Of a stretch of 57,594 bases of DNA, positions 51,325-57,594 are shown piece after piece. This DNA comes from Opitutaceae bacterium (GTDB lineage Bacteria > Verrucomicrobiota > Verrucomicrobiia > Opitutales > Opitutaceae): positions 1 to 57,594 of the forward strand of contig SXSC01000118.1 in the NCBI GenBank assembly GCA_005792355.1, in the 5' to 3' direction. The notes beneath the pieces are model-generated. The model searched no databases and was not told where the DNA came from. It was given only the letters and a program-made list of their open reading frames with translations. Each line of letters opens with the position of its first letter. Position 1 is the stretch's first letter. The position numbers and the translations under genes are program-made.

Positions 51325-51416
51325 GGGGTCATGTCGATAATCGATCCAACGGTTGCGGATGTAGTCACCTGGCTTGGAGGACGGCGCGAGTTTGTCTCGA
51401 TTGTCGACATGACCCC
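51325..51416. repeat. REPIN/MITE-like palindromic element
   Basis: GGGGTCATGTCGATAATCG (51325-51343) is matched by its reverse complement at 51398-51416 with one mismatch in 19 bases, separated by 54 bases. It lies between the ends of two convergent genes, the usual home of REP-type elements mobilised by IS200-like transposases. No transposase for it is in the window. Confidence 0.65.
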
Positions 51417-51454
51417 GTGGTCGGTCCCTCGACTGAGTGGACACGGCTCAGTGT

Positions 51455-51907
51455 TCAGCGAGTGGCACCCGCCGATCGGGCGGCCCGGGCCACACTCTGC
51501 GCCGTGCTGCCGACGCCGAAGAGCAGCAACAGCGCACCGACCGGGACGAGCACCACGCCGATGCCGGGGTCGCCATCGTGGATGACCACGCCACCGAGGA
51601 AGAAACCCACCGGGAGCAACACGGAGCCCCAGAGCAGCGAGTGCGAGGCGGCGCGGGCGAGTTCAATGCCCGGCGTGGTGCGCAGCGTGAGGCCGGCGGC
51701 GAGGTTGACGAGGGCGAGCAGGGTGCCGTGCGCGTGCGCGAGGGTGAACATGAGCCGGCGCGAAGTGTTGCCCACGTCGAGGTACCAGCCGAGCTTGAAG
51801 CCGTGCAGCGTTTCGAGGACGACGCCGAGCGTGAGGAAGACGAAGAGCGCCCACCAGCCAAAGCGGAGATGTCGGTTTGAGATGTTCACGGGATTGAGGT
51901 TGGTCAT
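51455..51907 (-). CDS. Small four-helix membrane protein
   Basis: A 150-residue protein from the ATG at 51907, overlapping the stop of the multiheme cytochrome gene by four bases. It has four probable membrane helices: FGWWALFVFLTLGVVLETLH; MFTLAHAHGTLLALVNLAAG; a segment after SLLWGSVLLPVGFFLGGVVI; and VVLVPVGALLLLFGVG. His residues in or near helices 1 and 2 (THE LH and HAHG positions, residues ~34 and 63-65) could bind heme or a metal. Coupling to the cytochrome suggests a membrane anchor or quinol-side partner. Family not recognised. Confidence 0.8.
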   Translation of the reverse strand: MTNLNPVNISNRHLRFGWWALFVFLTLGVVLETLHGFKLGWYLDVGNTSRRLMFTLAHAHGTLLALVNLAAGLTLRTTPGIELARAASHSLLWGSVLLPVGFFLGGVVIHDGDPGIGVVLVPVGALLLLFGVGSTAQSVARAARSAGATR

Positions 51908-53820
51908 TCGGTCAGGAGCATTTTTCGTTTGCTGCGTTGATCGAGCAGGCGGTCGAACTGGTCCTGCCGGAACATGCCGTCGGGCTGCAAAAGGGTTTGC
52001 GAGCGGTGGTGGCCGGCGGCGTCGCGCACTTCGAACCACCATTTGCGATAGGCGTGATCGAGCGCCTCCTTTTGCCGGGCATCGTCGAGCGTGTAGTCAA
52101 ACGGGTGGTCGGTGAAGCCGGGCAGGGTCTGCAGCGATTTCCACGCCGCGAAGCGCACGGCGGCGTAGGGATCGTTGAGGGCGAAGATCAGGTAGGGATA
52201 AAGCCACTCGCGGCCCGACGTCTTTTGCGCGGGTGCCCAGCCCATGCTCCACGCGACGAGGCTGCGCTGACCGGCGTCGCCCTTGAGCAGCCACTGCACC
52301 CCGGCGGAATAATGGCGGTCGTCATCACCGAGGGTGGGCGGCTTCTGGCCGTACCATTCAGCGAGTTTCTCCGCGGTCCAGGCGAGGGGTTGGTCGAGGT
52401 GGCAGAGCGAGCAGGCATTGGGCCGGCCGTGCTCGATGCTCTCGCGCACCGAGGGAGAGGAGATCTGGTGGCTGCGCAGTGCGCGCAACAGCCCGTAGGT
52501 GGTGTGGGGCATGTGGCAATTGTAACAACTGCTGCCGGGAGAGCCCGCCGCGTGGTGGGTGTGCGCCGTGAGCTTTGCCTTTATCGCCTGATGGCATTGG
52601 AGGCACGCATCGTCCGACACCCCCAGACCCGGCTTCAGCTGGCGGCCGGCCTTCCACTCGTGCAACGCCGCCGGATCGGTTTTGGCCGGATGCATTTCGT
52701 GGCACGAGAGGCAAGAGAACTTGCCGCCCTTGTAACACGGCGAGGCCAGCGTGCCGTTATACTCGCGGCCGGTCACGCGGATCATTCCGTCGGGCCAGAA
52801 ACTGTCGCCGAACTGGTGCGGATCACGCGACGCCTGTTCCGCGGGTTGACCGGCGCCGGAGAGCTGCGCGATCGAACGCGAGTCGAGTGCCTTCATGCCG
52901 GGCCGGAATTGCGAGCCGTCGCGGTCAAACGCCGCCGTGTCCGCCGGATTGTGGAATGACTGGATGCTGTGGCACTGTCCGCACGCGAGCGAGGCCGTCG
53001 GTCCGTCCATGCGGGTGGGATTGGCGATGGTCTGGTCCGCACCGCCGCCGAAATGCAGGGCGAACCGTCGCAGGGGATTGCGGTTGGCCGCGATGTGCTC
53101 CCGGCCGCCGCCGTGACACGCCTCGCACGAGATGCCGAACTCGCCGACCTGCGAATCGAAACGGCCTTCCCCTTGTGGCCGGGAGCGCCCGTGCGTCGTA
53201 TGGCACGTGATGCAGCCGTCGTTCCAATTGCCGTCGGCGTAATCCTGCTTGATGTCGGGCGAGACGAGAAAGCTATGCGACATCGGCGCCCATTTTTTCT
53301 CCGCGATGAGGTAGGCGAACGGGAATTGCCCCAGAGTCCGACCCTTGCCGGTGGCGGTCCAGCACACCTGCAAGTGGTGCGAACCCGTGAGGAGGACAAT
53401 TTCGTGCGGAGGGCCAAACGCGGAGGCCGGCGAACCCGCGGGCTTGGAGCGGACGAAGAACCCGGAACCCTGACGTTCCACGCGGTAGTCGACCCCGTCA
53501 TGGTTGAGGGCGAGTCCCTCCATCGGCGCGGCGAAGTTTTCGGGTGCCGCGACCTGCGTCATCGTACGGTGAAACGAAGCATGCCAGCTTGCGTATTTGC
53601 CCGGGTGGCACGCGCGACACGCGCCCGACGACACGGAGTCGGCCGCGAGCGACTCGATGGGACGCTGGGTGGACGTCCCGGCCGGTGCGCCTCCGCCGGA
53701 GAGCAACACAGTCGTTAGAGTGACGCACCAGACGATGCCGGCAAGGCCGACCCACGGTTGCCACGACAACGCGAGCTGGCGAAAACGCCGCGGGCGATCA
53801 CGAGTCGGGAGAGGGGTCAC
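51904..53820 (-). CDS. Octaheme c-type cytochrome
   Basis: A 638-residue exported cytochrome starting at a GTG at 53820, with an N-terminal membrane anchor (WVGLAGIVWCVTLTTVLLSG). It has eight CxxCH heme sites: CRACH, CITCH, CEACH, CGQCH, CLSCH, CLQCH, CYNCH and CSLCH. Further His residues nearby can serve as distal ligands. The pattern fits the cytochrome c554-like/octaheme group (nitrite, hydroxylamine or tetrathionate-type chemistry), but I cannot choose among them. The C-terminal ~150 residues lack hemes and form a helical HEAT-like part (PYLIFALNDPYAAVRFAAWK). It is translationally coupled to the small membrane protein. Confidence 0.92.
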   Translation of the reverse strand: MTPLPTRDRPRRFRQLALSWQPWVGLAGIVWCVTLTTVLLSGGGAPAGTSTQRPIESLAADSVSSGACRACHPGKYASWHASFHRTMTQVAAPENFAAPMEGLALNHDGVDYRVERQGSGFFVRSKPAGSPASAFGPPHEIVLLTGSHHLQVCWTATGKGRTLGQFPFAYLIAEKKWAPMSHSFLVSPDIKQDYADGNWNDGCITCHTTHGRSRPQGEGRFDSQVGEFGISCEACHGGGREHIAANRNPLRRFALHFGGGADQTIANPTRMDGPTASLACGQCHSIQSFHNPADTAAFDRDGSQFRPGMKALDSRSIAQLSGAGQPAEQASRDPHQFGDSFWPDGMIRVTGREYNGTLASPCYKGGKFSCLSCHEMHPAKTDPAALHEWKAGRQLKPGLGVSDDACLQCHQAIKAKLTAHTHHAAGSPGSSCYNCHMPHTTYGLLRALRSHQISSPSVRESIEHGRPNACSLCHLDQPLAWTAEKLAEWYGQKPPTLGDDDRHYSAGVQWLLKGDAGQRSLVAWSMGWAPAQKTSGREWLYPYLIFALNDPYAAVRFAAWKSLQTLPGFTDHPFDYTLDDARQKEALDHAYRKWWFEVRDAAGHHRSQTLLQPDGMFRQDQFDRLLDQRSKRKMLLTE

Positions 53821-53992
53821 AGCGGGCAGGAAACCGGCGCTTGCCGTGCGAGAAAAGCATTTTCACGAGCCAATGTCACCAGCCTGGCCGGGAACGAACA
53901 TCGAACGCTCTGACCCCGTCGGATCGTCCCGCGGAGTTGTGAGCTGATGGATGACGAGCATTTTCGATTGGCGCACGATGGCAGCGTTTGGC

Positions 53993-56398
53993 TCAGGGCG
54001 TCGGTTTGGGCGCGTCGCCCAGCGCGCGCTTCAGCTCGGCCTCGCGGCGGGGCGTGGCGATGAAGAGGTCATCGGGGAATTTTCGCCGGTCGAGAATTTC
54101 GACATAGGCGTCGGCGCCGGAGAGGGATTCGAGCTGGAGGCCGGCCAGGTATTGCAGGCGCAGGCTGCGGTCGCGGTTGATTTCGGCGGGGGCGAGCCAC
54201 GCTTTCAGCTCGGCGAATCGGCCGGCATAAGTGGCCAGCAAGCTGGTGGCGGAGCCGAGATCGAGATCGGTCAGCGCCGCGCGGATCGGGGCGTGGTCGG
54301 CGCGGTCGAAGCGCTGTTGCAGAGCATCGACATCGATCCGCAGCGGTTCGGCGTGGCCGAGCATCACGGTGTCGTAGCCATGGCCGTCGTCGTCGTTGCC
54401 CCAGATCGTGCCGTGCGGAAACACGGTGAAAAACGTCGCGATTTCACTTTGCACGACGCGCCGGTCGGATTCGTAGAGGGGAACCCACTGGGTCAACCGT
54501 CCGCCGGGGTTGAGCCGCTGACGGCAGAGTTCGAAGTACTCCTGGGAGTAGAGCACCGCGGAGCCTTTCACCCAGGGGTGAATCGGATCCGAGGTGATCA
54601 GGTCGAATTTCTCCGACGTCGTCGCGATAAAGTGGCGCGCATCGTCGAAAATGAACTCCACGCGCGGGTCGCGGAGCACGTCGTGATTCTCCTGCCGGAA
54701 ATGGGTCGCCACCACGCGCGGGATCAACGGCTCGATGTCGCAGATCACGATGCGCGTGATCGAAGGGTGGAGCACAAACGTGCCGGCGGTGACGCCCGCG
54801 CCGCAGCCGACAATCAGCACCGTCTTCGGGTTGGGGTGGAGCAACGCGGGCAGGTGCCCGAGCATGCGTTGCAGCCGCATGTCCTTCACGATGCTCGAAG
54901 CTTCGGTTTTGCCGCTGACATGGAAGAAACGGGCGCCGTCGGAAATCTCGGTGACGGCGACGGAGGAGTTCATCCCTTCGCCAAAGAAAATGGCGCGGGC
55001 TCCGTAGTCGGTGGTGGCGACCTGCCTCCCATAGGCGACGAGTTGCCAGGGGATTTTCGGGAGACCGCGGGCGACGAAAAAAGCGGCGGTGCAGACGGCG
55101 AGCGCGAGGGCGTATTCCCGCGGCCGGTACGGATGGATGACGAGGATCGCGCTGACGACCGAGAGCGCGATCAGCACGACCTGGGTGTGCTGGGTGCCGA
55201 GCAAAGGGATCAACGCCAGCCCCGCGAGCAGGGAGCCGGCGATGGCGCCGAGGGTGTTGGCGGCATAGGTGCGACCGATGAGTCGCGCCGCATCCTGACC
55301 GGGCCCGGCGAGGCTTGCCAGTGCCAGGGGGAAGCTGGCGCCCCACAGGATCGCGGAGGGCAGCATGGCCCAGGCGCAGCGCACGAGGTCGAACTGAAAC
55401 TTGCTTGCGGGCGTGGGATGACGCGTGAGGTCGACGGGCCAGTAGGGCAGCGAATTAGCCATCGTGTGGGCGGCCCAGGCGATCGCGATGACCTGGAGCA
55501 ACTGGCAAACGGCCAGCGCCCGGCGCGGGTGAAGGGTTCCGCGGGCAATTACGGCGCCGGCGCTGCTGCCGATGCCCAGCCCGGTGAGAAAAACGGCGAG
55601 GATGATGGAGAACGTGTAGACCGTCGCACCAAGCAGCAGCGACAGGATCCTCGTCCAGACGACCTCGGCGGCGAGCGCGCAAAGTCCCGACAGTGCGATC
55701 GCGAGGAAGATGAGGGGCGCGCCGGGTGTGGCCGGAGCGGGATCGGGCGGGGAGGTGTCGGCGATTTCGGCGGCGGGGTACGGCGTGAGCCGGGCCATGA
55801 CCAGTGCGATGAGGGTGACTGCGGCATTGATCGTGACGGCGCAAAACGTCGCAATCCAGGTGTCATGTACGCGCAGGAGATAAAAGCCGGCGACGAGACA
55901 GCCGACGACGGCCCCGACGGTGTTGCCGCCATAGAAGAAGCCGAGCCACGAGACACCGCGGGGGGTGGTTTCGATCCAGCGCGCCACCGCCGGCAGCGTT
56001 GCGCCCATCAAGATGGTGGGCGGCAGCAGGCAGACCACCCCCACGGCCGAACGCAGCAGGATTCCCGGGAGGCCGTGACCGACCAACTGCGTGTAGAGGT
56101 GGCCGAGGCCCGGCATCGCGAACAGCACGAGCAGACCTGACAGCGCGATGCCGATTTCCAACCAGGCATAGACGCGCAGCGGATGGTACTTGGCTGAAAT
56201 TAAGCGCGGAAGGGCGAGGCTGCCGAGACACATGCCGCCCATGAAGGTCCCCAGGAGCACGGCCAGCGAGACCGCGGAGGATCCGATCACCAGCTGCAAC
56301 AACTGAAACCAGACGATCTCGTAGATGAGCGCGGCACAACCGCTGCCGAGGAACAGCAGGATCAGCAGCGGGAGGAAGCGCGGGGCGGGGGCGGTCAT
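53993..56398 (-). CDS. Membrane-fused spermidine synthase-like methyltransferase-fold protein
   Basis: An 801-residue fusion. The first ~450 residues hold 12-14 membrane helices in two related halves (FLGSGCAALIYEIVWFQLLQ and ALSGLCALAAEVVWTRILSL). The last ~330 residues are a spermidine-synthase-type Rossmann domain (VLIVGCGAGVTAGTFVLHPS, ICDIEPLIP, FIFDDARHFI, LITSDPIHPW). Membrane-fused SpeE-like proteins are common in environmental bacteria and their substrate is unknown. Typical polyamine residues are only partly kept, so a true polyamine synthase role is uncertain. It follows the cytochrome start by 172 bases on the same strand. Confidence 0.88.
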   Translation of the reverse strand: MTAPAPRFLPLLILLFLGSGCAALIYEIVWFQLLQLVIGSSAVSLAVLLGTFMGGMCLGSLALPRLISAKYHPLRVYAWLEIGIALSGLLVLFAMPGLGHLYTQLVGHGLPGILLRSAVGVVCLLPPTILMGATLPAVARWIETTPRGVSWLGFFYGGNTVGAVVGCLVAGFYLLRVHDTWIATFCAVTINAAVTLIALVMARLTPYPAAEIADTSPPDPAPATPGAPLIFLAIALSGLCALAAEVVWTRILSLLLGATVYTFSIILAVFLTGLGIGSSAGAVIARGTLHPRRALAVCQLLQVIAIAWAAHTMANSLPYWPVDLTRHPTPASKFQFDLVRCAWAMLPSAILWGASFPLALASLAGPGQDAARLIGRTYAANTLGAIAGSLLAGLALIPLLGTQHTQVVLIALSVVSAILVIHPYRPREYALALAVCTAAFFVARGLPKIPWQLVAYGRQVATTDYGARAIFFGEGMNSSVAVTEISDGARFFHVSGKTEASSIVKDMRLQRMLGHLPALLHPNPKTVLIVGCGAGVTAGTFVLHPSITRIVICDIEPLIPRVVATHFRQENHDVLRDPRVEFIFDDARHFIATTSEKFDLITSDPIHPWVKGSAVLYSQEYFELCRQRLNPGGRLTQWVPLYESDRRVVQSEIATFFTVFPHGTIWGNDDDGHGYDTVMLGHAEPLRIDVDALQQRFDRADHAPIRAALTDLDLGSATSLLATYAGRFAELKAWLAPAEINRDRSLRLQYLAGLQLESLSGADAYVEILDRRKFPDDLFIATPRREAELKRALGDAPKPTP

Positions 56399-56482
56399 GC
56401 CGCACCCTTCGGAAACGATTTCCTGGTCACAGAAATTTCAGTGCGCCTCACGCCGCAACAATCTTGAACTCTAATCCATCGC

Positions 56483-56592
56483 ACCGAAGGCAACGCAGCA
56501 AACGAAGGGAGCGGCTTCCGGCCCGGAGCGTGATCGGCCTCCAGCCCGGAGGGAGACGAACGACGCTTGGTTCCCTTTGTTACCTTCGGTTC
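56483..56592. repeat. Inverted short-repeat arms in the gap before the fused synthase gene
   Basis: ACCGAAGGCAACGCAGCAAA...GAAGGGA (56483-56510) matches the reverse complement of 56571-56592 (ACCGAAGGTAAC-AAAGGGAA) with one substitution and a six-base gap. The rest of the 293-base gap 56399-56691 shows no gene. Confidence 0.55.
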
Positions 56593-56691
56593 AAAATCCG
56601 TGGCTTGAAGATGCACGCGGGAAAATAACATGATCAGGCCGATTCCGAGAGGTGGGGCATGGCGAGGCCAGACGCGACTTCGCCGAGGTGG

Positions 56692-57201
56692 TTACTCTTT
56701 TCCCCGCAGTCGGTCCACAATGGCCCGCGGCACCTCGATGACCGTCCCGTGCCGCAGCCGCACCGCGGTGCCCTCGTCCGGCAGGACCAGTTTCGCGGTG
56801 ACGTCTTCCCAGGTTTTCAAGTCGCGCGAGCGCATGGCCCCGTAGTGTTTCTTTTGGTAGGCGTCGTAGTAGATGACATAATCGTCGCCGATCTTGAGCT
56901 CCGTCGGTCCCTCGACCCAAAGACCGGCGGGGGTGATCAGCGCGCTGAGATTGCGGAACGGACCCCGCAGGTCGTCGCACTCGGCGATTTGGAGGAATTT
57001 TTTCGGCGGGTGGCGGGTTTCATCCTTGAGAATCAGGTAGTGCCGGCCGGCGGCGTGCGGAAACGTCGCGACGATGACGCTAAAGCCCGGATCACAGAAA
57101 AGTTGTGTGGGGGTAAACGTTAGAAAATCCTTTGTCGTCGTGCGGTACATCCGGTGGTTGTAGTCCGACTCCGAGGCGCCGGCGGTCGCGGGAAATTTCC
57201 C
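56692..57201 (-). pseudogene. GH43-type glycoside hydrolase, C-terminal fragment
   Basis: The frame from about 57201 to 56692 matches the second half of a family 43 beta-xylosidase/arabinofuranosidase. GKFPATAG is followed by YNHRMYRTTTKDFLTFTPTQ and then FCDPGFSVIVATF. YLILKDETRHPPKK, GPTELKIGDDYVIYYDAY and HYGAMRSRDLKTWEDV come after. The N-terminal half, with the catalytic Asp base, is absent: similarity begins right after the stop codon of the small gene at 57204. An internal ATG at 57150 could give a short product without activity. I read it as a truncated remnant after rearrangement. Confidence 0.75.
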
Positions 57202-57203
57202 GG

Positions 57204-57446
57204 CTACCGCTCCAGTCTGGTCGTGCGCACCTCGGTGGCGGCCACGTCGATGACCCCGGGGTCGGTGGGACGGGTCGGGCGGTTGGTCGGGCTCGAGCGA
57301 AAGGAAACCGTGGCGGAGCGGCCGCGCAGACGGAGAAACAGGTAGACGACGATCCCAATCAGCGCGACACCGACTGCGACCACGAGACTGACGAGCATGG
57401 CGAGGACGGTGACCAGCCCGGCGAACGCTATCTTCAAGAGGCGCAT
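57204..57446 (-). CDS. Small single-pass or two-helix membrane protein
   Basis: An 80-residue product from the ATG at 57446. A long hydrophobic N-terminal half (KIAFAGLVTVLAMLVSLVVA, then IGIVVYLFLRLRGR) precedes a polar Pro/Thr-rich tail. It could be an anchor or a short two-helix protein. The stop codon abuts the GH43 fragment. Family unknown, and the coding call rests on the hydrophobic pattern and normal codon use. Confidence 0.6.
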   Translation of the reverse strand: MRLLKIAFAGLVTVLAMLVSLVVAVGVALIGIVVYLFLRLRGRSATVSFRSSPTNRPTRPTDPGVIDVAATEVRTTRLER

Positions 57447-57482
57447 GATCCCAAGACTCAGACATCCTGACCTGCCCTGGAA

Positions 57483-57594
57483 TCAGGGTGAACCCACTTG
57501 GCGATAAATCAGGCGGAGGTTGGTGGTGGGGAAACAGGTTTCCGTGGCGGTGAGGGTTTTGCAGAGTGCGGCGACGGCGGCGTCCTGTAACGGA
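57483..57594 (-). CDS. C-terminal end of a possible transposase (partial)
   Basis: The last 36 codons of a minus-strand gene enter from the right edge and stop at 57483. The peptide (KTLTATETCFPTTNLRLIY...) resembles the TATE..FPGT.LRLVY ending that I associate with a group of IS transposases. Too short for a firm call. If right, it fits the broken GH43 gene next to it. Confidence 0.35.
   Translation of the reverse strand, partial: PLQDAAVAALCKTLTATETCFPTTNLRLIYRQVGSP

Noticed and set aside
51301..51585. A 94-residue frame across the REPIN-like element
   Set aside because: It runs through the palindrome and antisense into the small membrane gene, with no coding signal of its own.
53951..56140. 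A 729-codon open frame antisense to the fused spermidine synthase gene
   Set aside because: Composition is Gly/Asp/Gln/Arg-rich low complexity, and the sense strand encodes a recognisable membrane enzyme.

Overview
The window is GC-rich and gene-dense, and most likely comes from a chromosome of a verrucomicrobium of the Opitutaceae type (Opitutus or Lacunisphaera relatives). This placement is inferred from gene content and from short-period repeats between genes, not from a marker gene. There is no rRNA gene, no CRISPR array and no intact tRNA.

Layout. (1) 1-5007: the right end of an integrated element. It holds an AraC-type regulator, several unrecognised small genes, an excisionase-like HTH protein, a tyrosine recombinase and a 3'-terminal fragment of tRNA-Ser. 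(2) 5516-13814: housekeeping genes: ilvN-ilvC, a coupled hemC-hemD-DegT aminotransferase run, trpF, a coupled ada/alkA fusion plus ogt pair, a DUF2237 gene and a yqeY-like gene. (3) 14315-15439: a secreted protein built almost entirely of 15-residue Ala/Thr/Pro repeats, closed by a strong terminator. (4) 15651-28187: a HAD phosphatase, prfA-prmC, and a protease-rich stretch (Prc, a rhomboid with an altered active site, M3, YugP-type, M48), with a ferredoxin and a TonB-dependent receptor between them. (5) 28322-41263: an envelope region. A plus-strand operon behind a sigma-54-like promoter encodes a TPR membrane protein, a Gly/Gln-rich exported protein, a protein with thrombospondin type 3 repeats and a GGQQ array, and a beta-propeller. 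After a sugar-acid-type MFS transporter comes a minus-strand operon of a MotA/TolQ/ExbB-like channel, a degenerate Hsp70/actin-fold protein and two VWA proteins sharing one transmembrane segment. Two lipoprotein genes are divergent from it. (6) 41249-48021: an RND transporter, a YCF48-type propeller, DUF1329 and DUF1302, a set that recurs elsewhere as an envelope lipid or hydrophobe export cluster. (7) 48363-57594: uvrA, a palindromic REPIN-like element, an eight-heme cytochrome with a small membrane partner, a membrane-fused spermidine synthase-like protein, a truncated GH43 fragment, a small membrane protein and the end of a possible transposase.

How the genes work together. ilvN and ilvC act in branched-chain amino acid synthesis. 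hemC and hemD make uroporphyrinogen III, a precursor of the heme that the eight-heme cytochrome would need. prmC modifies the release factor encoded by prfA. ogt, ada/alkA and uvrA repair DNA. The best candidate for an undescribed system is the channel / Hsp70-like / VWA-VWA operon (35089-39580), possibly acting with the sigma-54-type operon at 28322-33606. Its two VWA proteins begin with the same membrane segment carrying one buried Asp, the arrangement seen in MotB/ExbD subunits that partner MotA/ExbB channels. That functional reading is inference.

A second pattern is a set of paired low-complexity arrays with 6- or 8-base period, in opposite orientation, lying in several intergenic gaps (7114-7190, 12817-12890, 48199-48300, less regular at 56483-56592; a single-arm version at 6030-6071).
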